From NCBI GenBank assembly GCA_023213315.1, contig JAKCPI010012563.1, positions 95,876-159,875 on the forward strand: a DNA stretch of 64,000 nt, written 5' to 3'. The translations under genes and the position numbers were made by a program. The notes under the pieces were generated by a model. That model saw only the letters and a list, made by a program, of their open reading frames with translations, was not told where the DNA came from and searched no databases. Origin of the DNA: Euborellia annulipes (lineage: Eukaryota; Arthropoda; Insecta; Dermaptera; Anisolabididae). Positions 42,845 to 51,814 of the stretch are shown piece after piece; position 1 is the first letter of the stretch, and each line of letters begins with the position of its first letter.

Positions 42845-43045
42845 TAGATGCGCCTCTGCAAGATGCAGATCTCCACGAAGGGGTGTAGGGACCATGAGGG
42901 AAGGCATCTTCACTTGCCGATTGCCAAAGACTTTCTAATAGCCCTTCCAAGGAACGAGACTGCCTGGCTCCTCTACTCTGCACCGCCCCTTATCCCCCCC
43001 ACGGGCACAAATACCAATGGCCTGAGGGAAGGAGGAGCATAGAGG
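42845..43045 (+). other. GC-rich open stretch of unknown origin
   Basis: After TTGCCTTGTAG (acceptor-like) there is a 64-codon frame in much more GC-rich DNA, with KDFLIALPRNETAWLLYSAP and PTGTNTNGLREGGA near its end. I do not recognise a domain. It could be an exon, a piece of a retrotransposon or a gene fragment. The reverse strand also has an acceptor-like CCTTCCCTCAG. Confidence 0.25.
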
Positions 43046-43373
43046 TAACATTTTTGAGGATAATGGACTACACTTATTACAATTTAAAAGTCAACATCTG
43101 CCCGAAATTGTTTAATTATGAGAACCTTTTTGGTGATATGCATTTACCCCACACACCTGATGTGATTGTCACCACCGAAAATTTATTTCAATTGAATTAG
43201 CTACGCAATCAGAGTCGGAGTCTGTAATAAAGTAAATAATATTAATTTTTTAATATTAAGAACAAACATATCACGCAAATTCGCTATCTTAAAAGATGGT
43301 TGAAAAAATTCCATCCTTTTCAAACAAGGCTTAATTTTTTAATTAATTCAGATAGACGAAAAAAAGTAGACAC

Positions 43374-43445
43374 CCCCGGGAGTTGAACCAAGGATCTGTC
43401 AATTTGTACTCAGAATGCCCTACCACTAAAACACAGCACCCAGGC
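43374..43445 (-). repeat. tRNA-like SINE head, family S3
   Basis: On the minus strand: A-box-like TTAGTGGTAGGGC and B-box GGTTCAACTCCCGGG. A relative lies at 62862-62885 (CTCCGGGAGTCGAACCACGG). No full tRNA fold by eye. Confidence 0.5.
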
Positions 43446-43459
43446 ATTACACTACCTTA

Positions 43460-43612
43460 AGATAATATCTATTGGGGGTTCAGGAATTTCTATTTAAGCC
43501 ATCTGGTATCCAAATGGCTTAAATAAAATCTTCGGACTGCCTGGGTCCGAACCCGCGACGTTCGATATAGAAGGTAGGCACTCTACCAACTACTCTAAGC
43601 CCGTAGGCTATA
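43460..43612 (-). repeat. SINE S1, minus orientation
   Basis: On the minus strand: A-box-like GTTGGTAGAGTGCC, B-box GGGTTCGGACCCAGG, then GATTTTATTTAAGCCATTTG, the palindrome, and CCTGAACCCCCAATAG. It lies head to head with the copy at 43665. Confidence 0.8.
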
Positions 43613-43664
43613 CATGTATATATTGTCTTAACGATGGTTTTTCTTTAACATTCACACTCGCCTA

Positions 43665-43900
43665 CGGGCTTGGTCTAGTTGGTAGCGTGCCTACCTTCTA
43701 TACCGAACGTCGCGGGTTTGGACCCAGGCAGTCCGATGATTTTATTTGGATACCAGATGGCTTAAATAGAAATCCCTGAACCCCCAATAGATATAAATAA
43801 TATAACGGTTATCGTCAAAGTCTTAAATGGCCAGAGTTGCCGAAAAGACTGTGTGAATGTGTGTGTGAGTGAGAAAAAAGTGTGAGTGTTTTTTTATTTA
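43665..43900 (+). repeat. SINE S1, plus orientation
   Basis: GGTCTAGTTGGTAGCGTGCC (A-box), GCGGGTTTGGACCC (B-box), GCAGTCCGATGATTTTATTT, a palindrome with one arm trimmed, then the tail GCCGAAAAGACTGTGTG and GT repeats. A short inverted tail fragment follows at 43915-43955. Confidence 0.8.
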
Positions 43901-44162
43901 AACATATCACAGGTACACACAGTCTTTTCGGCAACTCAGGCCATATAAGACTTGGAAAATTAGCTACAATAGACCTACAAAATTAAGAGGTTTGTTAAAA
44001 TTGTATATAATGAATCCAATTTAATTAGGAAATTTAACAAACCTCTTAATTTATTTTAAATTTAATGATCCTCTCTTATAGTTTCTGAGATGATGCGTTT
44101 TTAAAATTCCGCAGATGTTGCGAGTACCGTTGAGATTTTCATAATAAAAATATATTCAAATA

Positions 44163-44294
44163 CATGGGCGTAACTAGGGAATTTGGCTAAGGGGGAGGGG
44201 GGGGGGCTGGAAGGCCCCATATTAACTCAATTTTTCTTGGGGCTGGGAGCTTTCGGGGGGCTGAACCCCCGGGACTCCCCTAGTTACGCCCATG
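44163..44294. mobile_element. 132-bp hAT MITE, deletion form of the 2.2-kb foldback
   Basis: The ends CATGGGCGTAACTAG and CTAGTTACGCCCATG are identical to those at 31341-33523. It is flanked by TTCAAATA and TTCATATA (7 of 8). Confidence 0.88.
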
Positions 44295-44827
44295 TTCATA
44301 TATCCCTATGTATGTTGCTTTACAAATACACAAAATTTCATAGCTCTCGCTCTTATGGTTTGTGAGATTTCTGGGCCTGAAGAGTCCAGAGGATTGACGA
44401 TTAAATTTTGAATGTACCAGTATATAGATATTAAATTAAAATTTAGAAAAAAAATTTACAATATGATTTGCCTTCTTTTTCGATCTCCCATATATAAAAA
44501 ATTGATAGAAAGTATTTCAACTTTTATTTTAATTTCCACCTATTCTTGTTACAGAGTATTTTTATTTTTCCCCTTTACGAATTCAAGTAGGTAGCTCAAA
44601 AATGTTTTCTTCTCACCTTCTTCAAAAGCTGAGAGAATAATGATCTCCGCTCCACTCTATAGCAAGTGTATTTAAAAATTCAATAAAAAAAAAAGATCTC
44701 ATGGCGTGTGTCCGTCTTGCTTTATTTTTTTTTGCTGGCCACTTCCGGTCAAAATTCATTGACTGCCCCTTGAAGGGCTCGAAACCCATTCAAAGGTGAG
44801 AAAGGTATTTGCAGCCAAAATGGCAAA

Positions 44828-44858
44828 CAATGAATGAATGAATGAATGAATGAATGAT
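44828..44858. repeat. AATG microsatellite
   Basis: Seven AATG units in a row. Confidence 0.9.
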
Positions 44859-45228
44859 ACTCTCTCTCTCTTGGAGGCGGTCTGTCCAGCCCATTGAGAA
44901 AGAGTGAGTAGAGGTGACCTCGTCAAAGGACTCGAAATAATCCCTCAATGAACTTGAGAAGAAGAAAAAAAGAAACTTTTTTTTCAATGAATTTGCATGG
45001 AAATATTTCCTTTAAAGAGTGTATAAAAGTAGTACATTCATTTCGCATTGAAGGAAAAGAATATTTTTTCAATGACCAATACTAAATAATATCTTTTTTT
45101 TTTAATATCACACCCTAGCGGCTTAGATAAAACATTTTTTATAAACTTCAAAAAAGTTCTCTTTAAATTGAAAGCACACTAATTATTATTATTATTACGA
45201 ACCTCTACTTAGTAAAAAACACTCTTTA

Positions 45229-45274
45229 TCGGAACGTTTCGGCTGGCATCAACCTGCCATCTTCAGCCGTCAAA
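45229..45274 (-). ncRNA. Hammerhead ribozyme with stem I
   Basis: On the minus strand: TTTGACGG (stem I), CTGAAGA, TGGCAGGTTGATGCCA (stem II), GCCGAAACGTT, then CCGATAAA, which pairs back with TTTGACGG (7 of 8, one wobble). Stem III is ACGT, self-complementary, so activity would need a dimer. Confidence 0.6.
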
Positions 45275-45344
45275 GAGCATATTCAAATTGATGTTTTATG
45301 GCTGTAAAGATTTACTCAGGAATTCGAAGTGACTTTGCAGCCAG

Positions 45345-45620
45345 GAGATTAAATAAAAAAACCTTTTATTTAATTTTTATTCGCCGACGGTCATTTGAAT
45401 AAGAGACCTCCGAACAGCAAGTAAAAGGGAATATTTTTGTACATAACAAATTAAGGGGATATTGTATTTAATTGCAATGAATATTGAGATACCTAAGATC
45501 GTGTATATTTGACAATATTTGCCCTGATGAAGGTCGTGATTGGCGACCGAAACGTCGGCGAATAAAAATTAAATAAAAGATTTTTTTATTTAATCTCCTG
45601 GCTGCAAAGTCACTGCGAAT
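45345..45620. mobile_element. Foldback element with hammerhead in right arm
   Basis: The left arm (CGAAGTGACTTTGCAGCCAG, GAGATTAAATAAAA, ATTCGCCGACGG) is matched inverted by the right arm (CGTCGGCGAATAAAAATTAA, TTTAATCTCCTGGCTGCAAA). A part of the right arm is found alone at 50227-50300. The right arm carries the ribozyme at 45517-45563. Confidence 0.78.
45517..45563 (+). ncRNA. Hammerhead ribozyme, dimer type, complete by eye
   Basis: Stem I ATTTGCC (45517-45523) pairs with GGCGAAT (45557-45563), seven pairs with one wobble. The core CTGATGA is at 45524-45530. Stem II is GGTCG/CGACC and GAAA is at 45549-45552. ACGT supplies a self-complementary stem III, followed by C at the cleavage site (45556). 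This is the layout known from Penelope-like elements and retrozymes, where two copies pair through stem III. Confidence 0.72.
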
Positions 45621-45644
45621 TCCTGAGCATATTCAAATTTTTTA

Positions 45645-45722
45645 TCATCGGACTACCTGAGATCCGAACCCCCGACTCTTGGTATGCAAAGCAGGCTCGC
45701 TACCAACTACGCCAAGCCCGGG
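45645..45722 (-). repeat. SINE S1 head, truncated
   Basis: On the minus strand: GCTTGGCGTAGTTGGTAGCG (A-box) and GGGGGTTCGGATCTCAGG (B-box), then TAGTCCGATGATAA, where it breaks off. Confidence 0.7.
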
Positions 45723-45954
45723 GGCTAGAAAAAACTTATGGTACATTTCCTCTTACTAATTTTTTGCCATCTCCAGCCATTTCTCCCCACTGCTCTGATG
45801 AAATGGTTAAGACTAAAGACCTTTGAAAAAAAAAAGAAGAAAATTAGCTCCACAATCTGGATTTTTTTATTTGTCTCAATCACATTAAATTATTCTGCAG
45901 ACATAAGAAAAAAAAAATAATTACGTAGTAAGTAAAATTATTTAATTTATTTTC

Positions 45955-46001
45955 GCCAGCTCTGAAGATGGTTCAAACACGGAACCGAAACGTCAGCTAG
46001 C
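45955..46001 (+). ncRNA. Hammerhead ribozyme, dimer type
   Basis: GCCAGCT (45955-45961) pairs with AGCTAGC (45995-46001), six of seven. The core CTGAAGA is at 45962-45968. Stem II is GGTTC/GAACC (six pairs with the flanking bases), and GAAA is at 45987-45990. ACGT then C gives a short self-complementary stem III and the cleavage site. Just downstream, GCGAAGCGTAGCGCAGCGAA is a short GC-rich repeat closed by the arms GCTAGCTTTCAAG and CTTGTAAGCTAG. Confidence 0.65.
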
Positions 46002-46203
46002 TTTCAAGTGTGAGCGAAGCGTAGCGCAGCGAAGCGTAGCGAGCGCTTGTAAGCTAGTTAACCAAATAAAGAAATAACCTTAGCTGCATTTCTCATTTTT
46101 AACCTATTATTAATATTTAAAAAATACTACTCTCTTTTTTGGTCCATTCATCGACAGGATAAAATTTTCCTATATATTTGTTATATAGAATCTTTTAAAT
46201 TAT

Positions 46204-46681
46204 CAGTGCCGGATTAAGCAAGATGGAGGAGGCCCTTAGGCAGTCGAAATCTCGACGCCCTGTCAGCTAATAATTTTATCAATATGATTTTATATCACAA
46301 CAGTTTTAGAGCCCTCCCCCCCCTCCCCCGAAATGTCCATGAGGGGCTCGTAGAAAATCGAAATTTATATTCATTTTAAAAATTTTCATAAAGCATTTCC
46401 CATTGAATAAGACATTATATAATTTTAAAATATGTTTATATATAAATGGGAGGGGGTAAATCTTCAAAAATGAGTTCGGCCACCCCCCCCCGAAAACAAT
46501 TATATACTCCCACTTTTACCATTAATTTCAATTGAATTGGCTAGCAACCAATTTAAATAAATAGCGTCGGGGTCTAAATGGCCTCAGATGTCGAAAAAGA
46601 GTTAAAAAAATATGATGTTGCAGGGCCCCTAAAAAGCGTGGGGCCCATATGCGATCGCCTACTCCGGGTAATCCGGCACTG
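46204..46681. mobile_element. hAT-type element hosting an S2 SINE
   Basis: The ends are CAGTGCCGGATTAAG and AATCCGGCACTG. It is flanked by TAAATTAT and TATATTAT (7 of 8). Inside, 46520-46610 is an S2 SINE core (TTTCAATTGAATTGGCTAGC, GTCTAAATGGCC). Confidence 0.8.
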
Positions 46682-47378
46682 TATATTATCATCATATTTT
46701 GTCTCGGTGGGAGAAAACTAACCCCTCTAATCACGAGCGCCCATCTTCTACACTTTATCGTCAAAATAAAATATACGAAACTCCTGCAGTTAAAAAATCC
46801 CCAAAAGAGGCTTGGCTTCTTTAGATTATTATTTTTTATTAAGATAACTTTTATTTTCTTCAATTTTAAGTTCTGAGATAAAAGAATAAGAGTGAAAGTT
46901 GCTTGTGTGTGTGTCTGTGTGGGATGACAGTTAACGAAACAAGACACTCTCTGGGAAAGTGGCACAAGAAGAAGGGTTTAAAGGGCTTCTCAGCTAAGAA
47001 GAAGAAGATATCCGCCCACTTCCTGTCCTTTTTTTCGCGTTCAACAGGTCTCGCTCTCACTCTACTCTCTTTTGCATATATACACCGATTGAAGGGCCGT
47101 TAAACGACCACCAGCAGGGGCAGGAGCAGGAGCATCCTGTCAACGAAAGAAAGGAAAAACCGTTTGCAGGTTCATTTATTGTTCAAACAAACGGCTTATG
47201 CTTTTTTTTATTTTTCTTAAAATTAACAGAACGATATTTTAATAATAGAGAATTTTGGAAATAAATGTACAAATGAAGAAAAGCAAGAAATTGTTTGTAG
47301 ATGGCCGGCCGTAAGGATGATCAATTTAATTATAAGGGCCGTCGGCCAAAAAATAAATACTTTTGCGTATTATCCGTC
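46682..47378. other. Gene-free stretch
   Basis: Open frames of 64-75 codons occur on both strands without domains, splice context or codon bias. I call nothing. Confidence 0.45.
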
Positions 47379-47429
47379 TATTTGTAAATATTTCGACCCC
47401 AGAGATATGGAATCATCTTCAGTACAATC
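47379..47429 (-). ncRNA. Hammerhead ribozyme with AU-type stem III
   Basis: On the minus strand: GATTGTA, CTGAAGA (47416-47422), GATTCC...GGGGTC as stem II with wobbles, GAAA (47391-47394), ATAT-T, then TACAAAT, which pairs with the first block (TACAA/TTGTA). Stem III is the self-complementary ATAT. No palindromic partner copy is visible nearby. Confidence 0.55.
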
Positions 47430-47574
47430 AACAAATCGTTACTTTCTCCCATCTAATATGACACAATAGCTGAGTATTCCATGAATGCAATTTTTATAAT
47501 CTTATAAAAATTCCTTAACATCTTAACACTTGCATTGCATCAAGAAATATCCCAAAATGTTAATAAACTTGCAC

Positions 47575-47655
47575 GCCGGAGGCGAGCAAGGAGGTCCAGG
47601 GGCGCAGCCCCACTGGCTAGGCGGAAAGTCCACCGTAGGCGGGCTATGCGACTAG
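47575..47655 (+). mobile_element. Helitron-like 3' terminus
   Basis: A GC-rich stretch (GGGGCGCAGCCCCACTGGC) and a hairpin (GGCGGAAAGTCCACCGTAGG) are followed by CTAG at 47652-47655 and a T. Helitrons end in a hairpin and CTRR and insert between A and T, which fits. The 5' end is not assigned. Confidence 0.45.
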
Positions 47656-47689
47656 TATATAATAGAAATTAATTTAAAATACCCTAGAG

Positions 47690-47960
47690 AAGCCACATAT
47701 TAAATTTTATATTTATTTAAATAAATTTTAGTAAGGGGGGGGGGGGTAAGGTTGATAGAACTTTCTGAAGTGTGGAATATCATTTTTCAATAATTTACAC
47801 CCTAGGGAAGCGACATTTTAAATTGTATTAAAATCGAGTGAAAAATAAAAATAAAAAATTAGGTGGAACCCCCGTTCGGGGCGGAGAGTCAAAAAAACTT
47901 CTTGAAATGTGGAATTTTACTGGAAGGAAGAATTTTTTATTTTTTATTTCAAAGACTTGA
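47690..47960. repeat. Diverged copies of the 129-bp unit, inverted
   Basis: CACCCTAGGGAAGCGACATT and TAAAATCGAGTGAAAAATAA are reverse-complement relatives of the array at 49610-50110 on the other side of the large palindrome. They extend its symmetry. Confidence 0.6.
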
Positions 47961-48049
47961 TAATTTAAATTAATTAATATTTTTCGTAAAACGAATCAGA
48001 ACCTGCTTTCCTATGGGACATTTCTGAGACCCTGAAATGAAGGTCACCT

Positions 48050-49600
48050 ATCCCAAATTTGATATAATGAAAGCCTAAAAGCATCCCCCGAAAATTCTCT
48101 ACTTATTAATAAAAACTCCATGAAAATCGGCCCAGTAGTTTCGGATCCTATGCGTTGCAAAGAGACAGACAGACAGACAGAAATTATATGCTGAGGCCAT
48201 CTATTAAGGGAAAATATACTAATCCAAATTTATTGTGAGAAAAAAAATATTATCTCGCCATCTTTCAGAGAGAAAATATACTAATTCAAATTTATTTTTT
48301 TTATTTAATGGTGTAAAAAATACCATGGCGCTATCTTTTATAAAAAAAATATACTAAAGATTATTAGAGATAGGTTCGATTATATTCGGAGCATTTCGGA
48401 AATATTCGGGTGTGGCGACCGCCGTATGTGCATTTATAAGGAAGGAAATATTCTGAGATTAATTAGTATCTCACCGGCTGCCGGTGAGTGATTATGAGGG
48501 GGGTATATATCACTTTGTATCTACTTTTTTCATTAAAAAAAATCTTAGCTTTTATTAGGGAACAGGAATTCTTAAATTATTATGAATACATGATATTATT
48601 TATCATTTTGAATGAATTATTGAATCTTAATGGTGAATTGGAGGTCTTGGATTGTTATAGGCACATGGATTGTATGATGAGGTGTTGCCTCGTCGACGGT
48701 CAGCATCCCACCCACTCCGCCTAAATAATATTTTAATTACCCGAAGCAATCGTCGCCGCATACCGAAAATACCCGAAGAATTAAACCTTCGGATGTCATC
48801 GGGTATTTTCGGTATGCGGCGACGATTGCTTCGGGTAATTAAAATATTATAAAAGAAATGTATCTATTTAGGGCGGACTGGGTGGGATGCTGACCGTCGA
48901 CGAGGCAACATCTCATCATAAAATCCATGTGCCTATTACAATCCAAGATCCCCAATTCCTTATTAAGGTTCAATGATTCATTCAAAATGATAAATAAAAA
49001 TCATGTATTCATAATAATTCAAGATCAAATAATAGATCAAGACCTGTTTCCTATTAAAAAAGCTGATTTTTTTTTTTTTTAAATGAAAAATAATAGATAC
49101 AAAAGTGATATATACACCCTTATAATCACTCACCGGCAGTCGGTGAGATACTAATTAATCCAGGAATATATCCTTCCTTATAAATGCATACGGCGGGTCG
49201 CCACCTACCCGAATATTTCCGAAATGCTCCGAATATAATCGAACCTATCTCTAATAATCTTTAGTATATTTTTTTTATAAAAGATAGCGCCATGGTATTT
49301 TTTACAGTCAATAAATTTGAATTTCTATATTTTCTCCTAATAGATGGCCCCAGCATATAATTTATTCTTATAAATTTGACTTTTCAATAATTTTAATTAA
49401 TAGTTTTAAGTTCGTTTGTTGTTTTAGTATTATAATATAAATAATCAAATCTATACTATTATATAAAAGCCAAAGTCTGTCTCTTCGTAAAGCATAGATT
49501 CCGAAACTTCTGGGCAGATTTTCATCGAGTTTTTTTTAATAGGCAGAGAATTTTCCAAGGGTGATTTTAGGCTATCATTATATTAATTCGACATTTCAAA
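48050..49600. repeat. ~1.5-kb palindrome
   Basis: The left arm (TATTAATAAAAACTCCATGA, CCATGGCGCTATCTTTTATA, CTCACCGGCTGCCGGTGAG, CGTCGACGGTCAGCATCCCA) is matched inverted in the right arm to 49600. The centre is a perfect ~50-base hairpin (ATTACCCGAAGCAATCGTCG and its complement) around 48791. The open frames at 48488-48852 are part of the arms. Each side ends in CAGACAG-type repeats and a 129-bp unit, so the whole 47.7-50.1-kb block may be one element or a head-to-head pair. Confidence 0.88.
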
Positions 49601-49609
49601 AGGTTTTTT

Positions 49610-50110
49610 CCGCTTTATGCCCCCTACCCCATTAAAATTATTTTTTTTTTTATCTTTCACTCGATTTTAACAAAATTTAAAATGACACTTCTCTAGGGTG
49701 TAAATAATTTAAAAAATGCTATTCCAGACCTCAGAAAGCTTTATTGGCCCCTCCTGGGGGGACGACCCCCCTAAAATTTATCTTTCATTCAATTTTAATA
49801 AAATTTAAAATGACGCTTCTCTAGGGTGTAAATAATTGAAAAAAATGCTATTCCAGACCTCAGAAAGCTTTATTGGCCCCTCCTGGGGGGACGTCGCCCC
49901 TAAAATTTATTTTTCCCTCGATTTTAATAAAATTTAAAATGACACTTCTCTAGGGTGTAAATAATTTAAAAAATGCTATTCCAGACCTCAGAAAGCTTTA
50001 TTGGCCCCTCCTGGGGGGGACGACCCCCCCTAAAATTTATCTTTCATTCAATTTTAATAAAATTTAAAATGACGCTTCTCTAGGGTATAAATAATATGAA
50101 AATGGTATAC
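49610..50110. repeat. Tandem array, ~129-bp unit, about 3.7 copies
   Basis: CTCTAGGGTGTAAATAAT recurs at 49691, 49819, 49948 and 50078 (spacing 128-130). Each unit contains CCTCAGAAAGCTTTATTGGC and CCCTCCTGGGGGGACG. Confidence 0.9.
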
Positions 50111-50566
50111 CCCCAATCTTCTATTAAATAAACATAATCAAAGCGAGAACATTTTTTTAAATTCATGGGTACTAAAATTTTTTTCATTCTTCTTACATAC
50201 ATATGTACAATAATTCATAAATTAAATAATAATAAAAATTAAATAAAAGATTTTTTTTATTTAATTTCCTGGCTGCAAAGTCCCTGCGAATCCTGAGTAA
50301 ATTTCCACAGCCAAAAAAACATCAATTTATTAAATATTTTTATTTGGAATATTTTTAACATTTTGGAAGATGCATTTATTTTATTTCTCGAGTTAAAACG
50401 AGTTGGATGTTGAGATTAGACTGCTTTCAACAGTTGCTATCCAGCTAGCAAACATCTCGACTAGTAAACCCACCTCCAACATTTACTTCCTAATCCCGGA
50501 CTTTTGATTTTTTAACAACCAACGCGACTGAACTCGAGACAACTTCGTCCTCACATCTATACTATC
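50111..50566. other. Gene-free stretch
   Basis: It includes a lone arm of the 45345-45620 foldback at 50227-50300 (TTTCCTGGCTGCAAAGTCCC). No exon was seen. Confidence 0.5.
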
Positions 50567-50961
50567 CAGGGGCGCCGGAACGAATTTGAATCAGGGGGGG
50601 GCAAAAAAATTTTTTTTAGAAAATTAAAATAATTTATTATGTTTAAATAGTATAAAACAAAAACAAATCTACTATAAAACTTTAAAAATTTTAAATAAAA
50701 TCACAATTTTAATAAAATTAAAATTTTAAAAAATTTGCTAGTGATTTTATCAAAAATTTTTGGAAAAAATTTGGAAAAAAATGAATTTCTTACTCTTTTA
50801 ATTTTTTTTTTAATTTAGAAGATTTTATTTTTCAAAAGTAAAAATATATCATTTTTAAAAATAAATGAAATAAACAAGAAATTTTGCCCCCCTCTGCCCC
50901 CCCTGCAGGATGCCAGGGGGGGGGGCAATGTACCCTTGCCCCCCCAGTTCCGGCGCCTATG
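50567..50961. mobile_element. hAT-type MITE with exact 8-bp TSD
   Basis: The ends are CAGGGGCGCCGGAAC and GTTCCGGCGCCTATG. The flank ATACTATC is at 50559-50566 and 50962-50969. Confidence 0.9.
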
Positions 50962-51535
50962 ATACTATCTATACACGAGGATAAGTCAAAAATTTCCGCA
51001 ATGTAGGTATAACTTTTCTTACATTGTTCATATTAAATTCAGACCTAGTTTATTTTATTGTTATAACGTTGCGGTCCTACTAAGAAAGTTTTATCCTAAT
51101 TCCTCCATTTGCCTTGCTTTTGTTGCAGATAGATCATGGCCGCACTTGTGGCGCTCACTGTACAATAGATAATGGCACTAAAAAAAACTTTTTTTCCAAG
51201 TGTTTATGTAAGCACCTAGTTGTTAAAAAGGAGCCCTTTTTAGTTTGCTTACGTAATACTTAAATGACACCTACTGGTATGACCCCCACCCCCATGATTG
51301 AAAATAAATAAATAGAACAGATTCTGTTTTTATTTCAATTTTATTAAATATATAAAATTTCATTTTGCTATTTTTTATTTATTTTTTTTCATTTTTTTCT
51401 AATGTAAAAAGTTGCACTTAATAAATTTTGCAAAGAATATAAACTTGAATTTTTCTACTTGAGATTTAAAGTTTAACAAATTTTGTTAGTGTTAAAAATT
51501 TAGAATCCGTGAAAGATTAAATAAACGTCATCAGC

Positions 51536-51814
51536 CTAGGGGTCAATTTCAGCCTCGAGTCGGGCCAGCAGTGTGCTAAACTGAGGGGAGGCATGTGAAA
51601 AACGTTGATGGCTCTCATCAAATTCTGGAACAGTTGCTGGAGCCCAAAGGAAGTCCATATCTGAAGTCAAGTCAGGAACATTTCCATACCCAGAGAATAG
51701 CGAGTTCATTGATGAGGCATCCACCGGGCAGAGTTCTGGGCCTGTCGATGCTGACGAGAAGGTGTACCTCGTCACAATAGGAGATGGATCTCCTGCGCCC
51801 TCCTCATCCCGATT
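51536..51814 (-). CDS. Coiled-coil gene exon 6 and stop
   Basis: Acceptor CACTTATAG, phase 0, 92 codons and a stop. It encodes NRDEEGAGDPSPIVTRYTFS first and ends FSTLLARLEAEIDP. It is more GC-rich than its surroundings. Confidence 0.78.
   Translation of the reverse strand, partial: NRDEEGAGDPSPIVTRYTFSSASTGPELCPVDASSMNSLFSGYGNVPDLTSDMDFLWAPATVPEFDESHQRFSHASPQFSTLLARLEAEIDP

Noticed and set aside
43374..43445. Functional tRNA gene
   Set aside because: A- and B-boxes are present, but the acceptor and anticodon stems do not close, and relatives occur as dispersed repeats. Called as a SINE head. The same applies to 14232, 22440, 25985, 52320 and 62862.
46528..46965. 145-codon minus-strand frame
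   Set aside because: It spans the end of a hAT element and unrelated DNA. No domain, no homologous wording and no GC rise, so I treat it as chance.
48488..48852. Two plus-strand frames in the large palindrome
   Set aside because: They lie within the arms, are not matched by conserved codons in the other arm, and have no domain.
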